The notes under the pieces are model-generated. The model was not told where the DNA came from and made no database searches. It worked only from the letters and a program-made list of their open reading frames with translations. Shown here piece by piece: positions 39,304 to 45,222 of a stretch of 45,222 nucleotides of DNA. The translations under genes were made by a program, and so were the position numbers. The first letter of the stretch is position 1; each line of letters starts with the position of its first letter. Source of the stretch: Chloroflexi bacterium HGW-Chloroflexi-9. GTDB lineage: Bacteria; Chloroflexota; Dehalococcoidia; UBA2979. The DNA lies in the NCBI GenBank assembly GCA_002840675.1, contig PHBR01000003.1, forward strand, positions 1 through 45,222, given 5' to 3'.

Positions 39304-41534
39304 GGCGGGCCGGCGCGTGGGTGGCGCTGGTTGTGCTCGGCCTCGCGTTCTGGGCCGCTGGCCGAGGTGTCGCAGAGGCGCACGCCGTGCTCGTGCGGTC
39401 GTCACCGGCCGCCGGTGCAGAACTTGTGGCGCCGCCCGCCGCGATCGACCTGTGGTTCTCGGAGCCGCTGGAGGCGCGGTTCAGCACATTCGAGTTGCTA
39501 TCGAGCGAGGGTGAGTCGCTTCCCCTCGACGGGGTCGTGGCGGACCCCACAGACGAGTACCACCTGAGCGGTCTGCCCCGCGGACTCGGCCCCGGGCTCT
39601 ACACAGTCTCCTACCGGAATGTTTCACAGAGCGACGGGCACGAGTGGAGTGGCTCGTTCGCGTTCACCGTGCTGAACCCGGACGGCTCCGTCCCGTCCGG
39701 GCAGGCGTACCAGCCCGAACTCGGCGCCAGGAACTCGCCTGCGAACATCCTTGGCCGCTGGTTCACCTTCCTCGGCTTCGCGCTGGTGGCTGGCGGGGTG
39801 GCGCTGCTGCTCCCGCTGCATCGAGGCCGGCGCGCCATCGTGCTCGCGGTGCTGCACGCGGAAGCGTCCCGCCGCGTCGCGCTCGTCGGGCTCGCGCTGC
39901 TGATCACCGGCGGGGTGCTCGTAATTGTCGCGCAGGCGCAGGCTGTGCCCGGCGCCAGCGTGCTGGACATCGCCGGCGGGACGCGTGGCGGCAGGCTCTG
40001 GCTCTGGCGCATGCTCGCCGTCGAGGCCGTCGCGGTGATCCTCGGTCTGTCCTTCCTCGCCCGGTGCTGGCGTGCACCGCGCGCGGAGGTGGCCACGCTG
40101 GCGCTGCTCCCGGTGGCTGCGACCGCCGGCCTGCTCACCGTCTCGCTCCTGAGCCATGCCGCCGCCGCGCCCGGCTCTACCTGGGCGATCGCGTCCGACC
40201 TTATCCACCTCGTGCTCGCGGCGCTGTGGGTCGGCGGGCTGGCGACGCTCGGCGTGCTCCTGTGGGCGACGAGGCGACAGCCGCCGGTGCAGCGGGGCAG
40301 CGCCATGGTGTACGCGGTGGCCCCCTTCGCGACCTTCGCGGCTGCCGCCGTCTACGGCCTGGGTGTGACCGGCGTGGTGCGTTCGCTCGGTGAGCTGCCC
40401 GCGCTGCCGGCGCTCTGGGAGACCGAGTACGGGCGCTGGCTCCTGATCAAGTTCGCGCTGATCACGCCAATGCTGGGCGTCGCGTTCCTGAACCGCCGCG
40501 CGGTGGTCGCCCTGGGGAAGTCACCGTCCCGGGGAGCGCTGGACACGGCGGCGGCGCGCGTCCGGCGCCTCGTGCCGTTCGAGGTGCTGCTGGGGGCGGT
40601 GGTGCTGTTCAGCGTGGGCGTGCTCGGCCAGGTGCCGACGCCGCGTGGCGCCGTGGCGGTGGAGGCGGACGCCGGCGCGGTGTCGGTGTTCAACCGCGTG
40701 CAGCAGGCGGGCGACCTGAACGTGCACCTGCAGGTGACACCCGCGGTGGTGGGGCAGAACGCGCTACGCATCCACGTCTATGGCGCGGCCGGCGCCACCA
40801 TCGGCGGGATCGACCGCGTGGAGGTCACCTTCTCTCGCGCCGGGGCGCTGGGTGGTGAGCAGGTGCAGGCGGCGTCGCTGGGACAGGGGATATACACCGC
40901 AGAGGGCAGCTTCCTGAGCCTGGCGCTGACCTGGCAGGTCACCGTCGACGTGATCCGCCCGGGCCACGATGACGCACGCCTCGCGTTCTCCGTGCCGATC
41001 GGCAGCGGCACGACAACGGACGAGGCCCGCGCGGTGCTCGGCTCGCCCGCCCCGCAACTGACCACACGCTTGCTCGGCGCGCTGCTCGCCCTCATGGCGG
41101 GCGCCGGCCTCGCGCTCGGCTGGCGCCACCACCCGAGGTACTCGGCGGCCACGCAGACCGCCGGCTGGGTGCTCATCCTGGGCGCGTTGTGGGTTGGGAC
41201 GACCGGCGGTGGCGGTGCGACGCTGTCGAACCCGATGCCGGGCGATGAGGCATCGATCGCCCGAGGCGAGTCGTTGTTCCTGCAGCAGTGCGTGTCCTGT
41301 CACGGCCTGGGCGGCCGCGGCGACGGCCCGGAGGCCGCCCGTCTGGTGCCGCCCCCCGCGGACCTGCGGCTGCACGTGCCGCTGCACCCGGACACGGAGA
41401 CGTACCTGTTCATCACGGGCGGTGTCCCCGGCACGGCGATGCAGGCCTGGGACGAGATCCTCACCGAGGCGGAGCGGTGGGACCTGGTGAACTACCTGAT
41501 CGCGGAGTTCGGCGCGCCGGCCAGCACGCCCTGA
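39300..41534 (+). CDS. CopC-CopD-cytochrome c fusion protein
   Basis: The 744-residue protein starts at GTG 39300, overlapping the copC stop (GTGA). Its parts in order are: a signal peptide; a CopC domain with the full Cu(II) ligand set (mature N-terminal His28, DGH at 112-114); an eight-helix CopD membrane region (about 145-445) with conserved HAAAAPGS and LIHLVLAALWVGG; an exterior beta domain (about 460-590); two more helices; and a C-terminal class I cytochrome c with haem motif CVSCH (664-668) and probable Met714 axial ligand in GTAMQAW. CopC-CopD imports copper. The haem domain implies redox handling of copper or a link to the respiratory chain. The last 43 bases overlap the convergent Dus gene. 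Confidence 0.9.
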   Translation: MRRAGAWVALVVLGLAFWAAGRGVAEAHAVLVRSSPAAGAELVAPPAAIDLWFSEPLEARFSTFELLSSEGESLPLDGVVADPTDEYHLSGLPRGLGPGLYTVSYRNVSQSDGHEWSGSFAFTVLNPDGSVPSGQAYQPELGARNSPANILGRWFTFLGFALVAGGVALLLPLHRGRRAIVLAVLHAEASRRVALVGLALLITGGVLVIVAQAQAVPGASVLDIAGGTRGGRLWLWRMLAVEAVAVILGLSFLARCWRAPRAEVATLALLPVAATAGLLTVSLLSHAAAAPGSTWAIASDLIHLVLAALWVGGLATLGVLLWATRRQPPVQRGSAMVYAVAPFATFAAAAVYGLGVTGVVRSLGELPALPALWETEYGRWLLIKFALITPMLGVAFLNRRAVVALGKSPSRGALDTAAARVRRLVPFEVLLGAVVLFSVGVLGQVPTPRGAVAVEADAGAVSVFNRVQQAGDLNVHLQVTPAVVGQNALRIHVYGAAGATIGGIDRVEVTFSRAGALGGEQVQAASLGQGIYTAEGSFLSLALTWQVTVDVIRPGHDDARLAFSVPIGSGTTTDEARAVLGSPAPQLTTRLLGALLALMAGAGLALGWRHHPRYSAATQTAGWVLILGALWVGTTGGGGATLSNPMPGDEASIARGESLFLQQCVSCHGLGGRGDGPEAARLVPPPADLRLHVPLHPDTETYLFITGGVPGTAMQAWDEILTEAERWDLVNYLIAEFGAPASTP

Positions 41535-42511
41535 CGCCCCACGACGCCGGGGTCCAGGCCCGCCTCCACGGCCGCCTCGAAGAGGCTCCGCACGGTGGCA
41601 ACGTCGCGGGCCTGGAAGATCGCCGCGCGCCGCGGTCGCACGTCCGTCCGCCCGGCGATGTACATGCTGGCCTGCTTCTTGACCTGCATCAGCGCCTCGC
41701 GCGGGGGCATGGACGCCTCGATCAGATCGAGGTGTGCGCGCCCGATCGCGGCCTCGCGCTGGGCACGCGTCTCCAGGTCGAGCGTTTCGTGCGTCGCGTC
41801 GAACACCCACGGCCGGCCGAGGGCGCCCCGTCCGATCATCACGCCCGCGCAGCCGGTCGCCGACATCATCTCGCGCGCCTCCGCGAGCGAGATGATGTCG
41901 CCGTTGCCGGTCACGGGGATGCGGACCGCCTGCACCACGTCCGCGATCACCTCCCACGGCGCACGGCCGGTGTAGCGCTGGGAGCGCGTGCGTGGGTGCA
42001 CGGTGATCGCGTCCACGCCCTCGCCCTCCGCCATCTGCGCGATCTCCACGGCGTTCAGGTGCTCTTCGCTCCAGCCGCCGCGGATCTTGATCGTCAGCGG
42101 TACGTCCAGGGCGGCACGGAGCGCGCGGAGGATCCCGGCGGTGGCGCGCGCATCGCGCATCAGCGCGGCGCCCTTCCCCTTCTTCGTCACCTTCGGGGCA
42201 GGGCAGCCCATGTTGATGTCGATGATGCTCGCGCCCGCCTCCACCAGCCGGAGCGCCGCCGGGACGAGCGTCTCCACGTTCCCGCCGAGGAGTTGCATGG
42301 CGACGACGCCGTCCTCCGGATCGAGCCGCGACATCGCGACGGTGCGGGTGTTGTCGTGGACGATCCCGTCGGCGTCGATCTCCTCGTTGGTAGTGAAGCC
42401 ACTCCCGCACTGCACGGCGATCCGGCGGAAGGGCGTATTCGTATAACTGGCCATCGGGGCCAGACGCACGGGTGCCTCGTGGATCAGGGTCGCCATGTCG
42501 AGCCGGGTCAT
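41492..42511 (-). CDS. dus: tRNA-dihydrouridine synthase (Dus family)
   Basis: The 339-residue protein has the FMN TIM-barrel signatures of Dus: VRLAPMASYTNTPFRR at residues 15-30, catalytic Cys103 in NMGCPAPKV, KIRGGW, VHPRTRSQRYTG and GNGDI, then GVMIGRGALGRPW near the end. It reduces uridines in the D-loop of tRNA using NADPH. ATG 42511 is the first likely start; ATG 42496 is also possible, and a longer frame to 42553 has no support. Its final 43 bases overlap the 3' end of the CopC-CopD-cytochrome c gene on the other strand. Confidence 0.9.
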   Translation of the reverse strand: MTRLDMATLIHEAPVRLAPMASYTNTPFRRIAVQCGSGFTTNEEIDADGIVHDNTRTVAMSRLDPEDGVVAMQLLGGNVETLVPAALRLVEAGASIIDINMGCPAPKVTKKGKGAALMRDARATAGILRALRAALDVPLTIKIRGGWSEEHLNAVEIAQMAEGEGVDAITVHPRTRSQRYTGRAPWEVIADVVQAVRIPVTGNGDIISLAEAREMMSATGCAGVMIGRGALGRPWVFDATHETLDLETRAQREAAIGRAHLDLIEASMPPREALMQVKKQASMYIAGRTDVRPRRAAIFQARDVATVRSLFEAAVEAGLDPGVVGRQGVLAGAPNSAIR

Positions 42512-42559
42512 GCCTCGGAGTATGGCAGGACGGGCAGTGCTGGCGGAAGCCACAAACGA

Positions 42560-42591
42560 GGGAGGCCCCGCCGTTGCCGGCGAGGCCTCCC
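42560..42591 (-). terminator. Terminator hairpin after the thiolase gene
   Basis: GGGAGGCC..CGCCG pairs with CGGCG..GGCCTCCC around TTGC with one C-A mismatch. It lies 26 bases past the thiolase stop in the minus direction. Confidence 0.65.
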
Positions 42592-42617
42592 GTGAGTCCG
42601 TGCGTGCGGATCGAGGG

Positions 42618-43823
42618 TTAGTCGACCGTCAGGACCAGCGTGCCGGTCGCGGACAGGCTGCCGCCCGTGCCGTTCACGATGCACGTCTCCGCGTCCACCT
42701 GCTTGCCCGGGAGGCCGTTGATGCCGTCCTCCGCGGTGCGAGAGAGCTGGCGGTACGCCTCCACCAGCAACTGCATGCCGTACATACCGGAGTGGTTGAA
42801 CGACAGGCCGCCGCCGTTGGTGTTGATCGGGATGCCGGAGCCGCCCGGGCCCGCGGCCCCACCGGCGAACAGGCTGGGGCCCTCACCGCGCTTGGTGAGG
42901 CCGAGCATCTCGGCGGTGATGCCCACGGTGACGGTGAAGGAGTCGTAGATCATGGCCATTTCCATGTCTTCCGGCCCCAGGCCCGCCATCTTGTAGGCAC
43001 GCCCACCGGACGCCGCGGCCGAGGTGGCCGTGTAGTCCTTCATCTCCAGCATCGTCGCGTGCCCGATCGCCTCGCCGGCGCCGGCGATCCACACCGGCGG
43101 GGTGCGGAACGACTTGGCCGCCGCGGCCGAGGCCACGATCACGGCGCCGCCGTGGTCGGTGACCAGGCAGCAGTCCAGGATGTTCAACGGCCAGGAGATG
43201 ATGCGCGAGTTCAGCACGTCATCCACGCTGATCGGGCCACCGTTGGGGTTCGTCTCCTTGGAGTGCATCACGGCGCGCGGGTTGAGCATGGCCCACTTGC
43301 GCGTGCTTACCGCGATCTCCGCGAAGTCTTCCTTGGTGGAGCCCCACTGGTGCATGTGCCGCGTCAGCGCGTGCGAGTACTGCGAGGGTGCGCCCATCAC
43401 GCCGTATGGCGTCATGAACTGCGCGTCCGGGCCCAGCGCGTCGCCGCCGGGGCCGCCGGCGGCACCGCGCGGGAACGAGCGGCGGCTGTAGCCGGCTTGG
43501 CCGTTCACGACCACGCCGATGTCCAGCATGCCCGCGTTCACGGCGGCCAGCATGTGGGCGACGTGGATCTGGAAGGAGCAGCCGCCCACCGCGGTCGTGT
43601 CCACCCACTTCGGCACGATGCCGAGGTACTCCGCGTAGGAGTTGGCGCCGCCCGGGTTGGCGATGCCTTCGATGTCCTTCGTGGTGATGCCCGCTTCGCG
43701 GCAGACGTTATGAATCGCCTCGATGCCGAGCATCATGTCGGTCTTCGGGTTCGAGAGGTACCCGATCTCGTCTGCTTCCGCCGCGGCGACGATGGCCGCG
43801 GCCTTCGAGGGGTTACTGGGCAA
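42618..43823 (-). CDS. Thiolase-like protein (SCP-x/lipid-transfer type)
   Basis: The 401-residue protein starts at TTG 43823, six bases after a perfect GGAGG. It has the thiolase nucleophile Cys82 in VGGCSFQ, the active-site His in GGGLSFNHSG and a C-terminal SATGTLVLT. The second catalytic Cys-x-Gly of classical thiolases is Ala-Thr-Gly here, as in many SCP-x/DUF35-paired proteins. Such proteins form complexes with DUF35 partners and act in beta-oxidation-like cleavage, for example of sterol side chains. The DUF35 gene lies 16 bases upstream in the same operon. Confidence 0.88.
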   Translation of the reverse strand: MPSNPSKAAAIVAAAEADEIGYLSNPKTDMMLGIEAIHNVCREAGITTKDIEGIANPGGANSYAEYLGIVPKWVDTTAVGGCSFQIHVAHMLAAVNAGMLDIGVVVNGQAGYSRRSFPRGAAGGPGGDALGPDAQFMTPYGVMGAPSQYSHALTRHMHQWGSTKEDFAEIAVSTRKWAMLNPRAVMHSKETNPNGGPISVDDVLNSRIISWPLNILDCCLVTDHGGAVIVASAAAAKSFRTPPVWIAGAGEAIGHATMLEMKDYTATSAAASGGRAYKMAGLGPEDMEMAMIYDSFTVTVGITAEMLGLTKRGEGPSLFAGGAAGPGGSGIPINTNGGGLSFNHSGMYGMQLLVEAYRQLSRTAEDGINGLPGKQVDAETCIVNGTGGSLSATGTLVLTVD

Positions 43824-43839
43824 TGAAGTCCTCCTCTGC

Positions 43840-44265
43840 CTAGCCGACCACGCGCCAGTACGGCACGGAGACGTCGTCGCTCGCCTTGTCCCACTCGATG
43901 CGGCACAGGGCGCCGATCTTCTTCATGATCTCTTCCGGCTGCGCGGGATCCACGCCCCGGAGGACCGTGAAGACGCGGTCGCCTTCGCGCAGGTCGATGT
44001 AGGCCGTCACGAACGGCGCTTCCTCGGCCCAGCCGCCGCTCGCGCGGTGCTGCACGGCGAAGGTGTGCAGGTAGCCCTCCCCCGTGGCCTCGATCCACTC
44101 GATGGAGCGGGAGCCACAGTTCGGGCACACGATGCGCGGGTAGAAGTGCACGCGGCTACATGCCGTGCAGCGGGGGAGCTTGAGCTTCCCCTCCTTGGCG
44201 CCGTCCCAGTACGGCTTGCTGACGAACGGGTCAGGGATCGGGATGGGCTTGTTGTAGTCGGGCAA
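43840..44265 (-). CDS. Zn-ribbon OB-fold protein (DUF35), thiolase partner
   Basis: The 141-residue protein has a rubredoxin-like zinc ribbon with Cys33, Cys36, Cys47 and Cys50 (RCTACSRVHFYPRIVCPNC), then a DUF35 OB-fold (GEGYLHTFAVQHR, PFVTAYIDLREGDRVFT). DUF35 proteins pair with thiolase-like or enoyl-CoA hydratase-like proteins and often stabilise or gate them. The start is TTG 44265, after GGAGGGGG; the message begins at the promoter 44354-44383. The thiolase follows directly. Confidence 0.9.
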   Translation of the reverse strand: MPDYNKPIPIPDPFVSKPYWDGAKEGKLKLPRCTACSRVHFYPRIVCPNCGSRSIEWIEATGEGYLHTFAVQHRASGGWAEEAPFVTAYIDLREGDRVFTVLRGVDPAQPEEIMKKIGALCRIEWDKASDDVSVPYWRVVG

Positions 44266-44353
44266 ATCGACACCCCCTCCTCGCGTCGCCGTGAGTCAGT
44301 TCGGCGACCGGTGCTGGCTGGCTGCACGGGGGCGCGTGCCCGCGGGCGCGCGG

Positions 44354-44383
44354 AAGGTACGCCTGCGCCGCGCGAGGCGTCAA
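44354..44383 (-). promoter_or_regulatory. Promoter of the DUF35-thiolase operon
   Basis: On the minus strand TTGACG (44378-44383), an 18-base spacer and TACCTT (44354-44359) form a good -35/-10 pair. The leader to the TTG start is about 80 bases, and I see no riboswitch in it. Confidence 0.55.
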
Positions 44384-44436
44384 CGAATGTTGTGGAACTC
44401 ATCCACGATCTCGGAAGGGACGGGAGCGGGCGACGC

Positions 44437-44709
44437 TCAGGACGCGGCGCGCGCAGCGGCGGGGGAGTCGTACTCCGTGCTGCGGGCGACATAACCCGGA
44501 TGGCGGGCGGTGCGCAGGTGCTCGATGGCGCTGCTCAGGAAGTCGCCACATGGGCGACAGACGAGTCCCATCCGGAGGCCGGCGGCCCGCGGTTCGATCG
44601 ACCAGCGCTGGTGTGCCAGGAAGACCACGCTGCCCTCGACGCGCTCGAACTGGGCCACCTCCGTGGTGAGGGGCTGTTGGCAGCAGTCGCAGGCGCGGGT
44701 GGTGATCAC
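44437..44709 (-). CDS. Small CxxC zinc-ribbon-like protein, second of a pair
   Basis: The 90-residue protein starts at GTG 44709 inside the stop of the upstream gene (GTGA). It carries two CxxC pairs, Cys7/Cys10 (CDCCQQPL) and Cys51/Cys54 (VCRPCGDF), enough for one zinc site. It resembles the preceding gene in plan: CxxC, about 40 residues, CRPC. I know no assigned function. It may be a small zinc-binding adaptor. There is no signal peptide. Confidence 0.7.
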   Translation of the reverse strand: MITTRACDCCQQPLTTEVAQFERVEGSVVFLAHQRWSIEPRAAGLRMGLVCRPCGDFLSSAIEHLRTARHPGYVARSTEYDSPAAARAAS

Positions 44710-44927
44710 GGCCGGTCTCCACGGGCAGCACGGGCGAGTTCTCCGGCCGCGGCGTCCACGTATTCCGCGCACGGGCGGCAGAGCACCAGCTCGGACGGGT
44801 GCTCGTCCGGGACGAAGCGCGGATCCGACTGGGCGCCTGCGACCAGGCTGCCGGGCGTCAACGTGACGCCGAAGACCTCGCGGCCCAGCTGCCCATCACA
44901 CGCATCGCACCTGATCACGACTGCCAT
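44706..44927 (-). CDS. Small CxxC zinc-ribbon-like protein, first of a pair
   Basis: The 73-residue protein has Cys7/Cys10 (RCDACDGQ) and Cys50/Cys53 (LCRPCAEY) with about 40 residues between, as in its downstream neighbour. The two are probably ancient duplicates. The ATG follows GAAGATGAAG. The next gene overlaps it by four bases, so the two are co-translated. Function is unknown. The first CxxC region has the look of a treble-clef or zinc-ribbon knuckle. Confidence 0.7.
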   Translation of the reverse strand: MAVVIRCDACDGQLGREVFGVTLTPGSLVAGAQSDPRFVPDEHPSELVLCRPCAEYVDAAAGELARAARGDRP

Positions 44928-44988
44928 GCTTCATCTTCGGCAGGATCGCGGCACTCCCGAAGGGGGCTGCGATGAGAAGGCGACATAA

Positions 44989-45020
44989 CAGGACGGGCCG
45001 CCCTCGGGCGGCCCGTCCTG
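44989..45020 (-). terminator. Terminator hairpin after the RG-rich protein gene
   Basis: CAGGACGGGCCGCCC pairs perfectly with its complement around TC, 19 bases past the stop at 45039 in the minus direction. Confidence 0.75.
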
Positions 45021-45038
45021 GCTGGTCAGATTGACCGA

Positions 45039-45222
45039 CTACCGGCGGTAGTTGTTGGACGGCCGGCCGCCACCGTTACCACCGCCGCGGGGACCCGGGC
45101 GGTAGCCGCGGGGTGCGGGGCGGGAGCCGCCGTTCGGGCGACCGCGGAAGGTGTCCGGCAGGCGGGCGCCCGCGGGGGCCTCCCACGCGCCGAGGTCGTC
45201 CAGGCGCTCGTCGTCCGGGCGC
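45039..45222 (-). CDS. C-terminal Arg/Gly-rich tail of a protein (cut by window edge)
   Basis: The last 60 codons of a minus-strand gene enter from the right edge. The sequence ends in a disordered basic tail (RGRPNGGSRPAPRGYRPGP, then RGGGNGGGRPSNNYRR). Such RG-rich tails are common on RNA helicases and other RNA-binding proteins, but no domain is visible in this part, so the protein is not named. Confidence 0.65.
   Translation of the reverse strand, partial: RPDDERLDDLGAWEAPAGARLPDTFRGRPNGGSRPAPRGYRPGPRGGGNGGGRPSNNYRR

Noticed and set aside
1-45222. tRNA, rRNA, CRISPR arrays, insertion sequences or prophage genes
   Set aside because: I looked for transposase or integrase motifs, repeat-spacer patterns and tRNA ends and found none that could be supported.

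Overview
The window reads as a compact, high-GC bacterial chromosome segment, most likely from a Chloroflexota lineage near Dehalococcoidia. This rests on style and gene content: lipoproteins with Ala/Thr/Pro linkers, an acyl-CoA dehydrogenase and a thiolase plus DUF35 pair, a YdeP-type molybdoenzyme, GTG/TTG starts, TAnnnT -10 boxes and apparent leaderless starts. It is not proven by any marker gene. The first ~840 bases are clearly poorer in GC. They carry the 5' part of a pyruvate kinase gene and a small unknown frame, so they are either transferred DNA or a wrongly joined contig end.

Layout. 0.8-9 kb: an exported lipoprotein, a BTAD regulator fused to a LexA-like S24 domain, a class I amidotransferase, two overlapping transglutaminase-like genes, mobA back to back with a molybdopterin oxidoreductase, and a DedA membrane protein. 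9-14.6 kb: a PAS-GGDEF diguanylate cyclase followed by an open frame without a start codon (possible +1 frameshift extension), a SUI1/YciH factor, and a four-gene ABC-2 operon (ATPase-permease-ATPase-permease) coupled by 4-base overlaps. 14.7-24.5 kb: four MFS transporters, two of them behind an almost identical promoter element, with a secreted beta-propeller/TSP3 protein, an alpha/beta hydrolase and an ornithine cyclodeaminase-like enzyme between them. 24.6-29.5 kb: a secreted protein, a second hydrolase, an S9 peptidase and an M20 peptidase. 29.5-31.2 kb: a His-bearing membrane protein, SCO1 and a PCuAC copper chaperone. 31.5-35.6 kb: acyl-CoA dehydrogenase, CoaE, a Gfo/Idh oxidoreductase and a DUF2520 protein. 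35.7-41.5 kb: a second copper block with two paralogous triple-repeat lipoproteins, a His-rich membrane protein, CopC and a CopC-CopD-cytochrome c fusion. 41.5-45.2 kb: Dus, thiolase and DUF35, a pair of tiny CxxC proteins, and the RG-rich tail of a protein cut by the window end.

The most interesting part is the copper-handling set in two blocks (29.5-31.2 and 35.7-41.5 kb). SCO1 and PCuAC normally deliver copper to the CuA site of cytochrome oxidase, and CopC/CopD bind and import copper. Around them sit two lipoproteins built of three ~110-residue helical repeats. In selected repeats these show a regular FHxxD plus HxxxH signature, while the other repeats have lost the histidines. I do not recognise this family. 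Its position and histidine pattern suggest a surface metal-binding (copper) protein.
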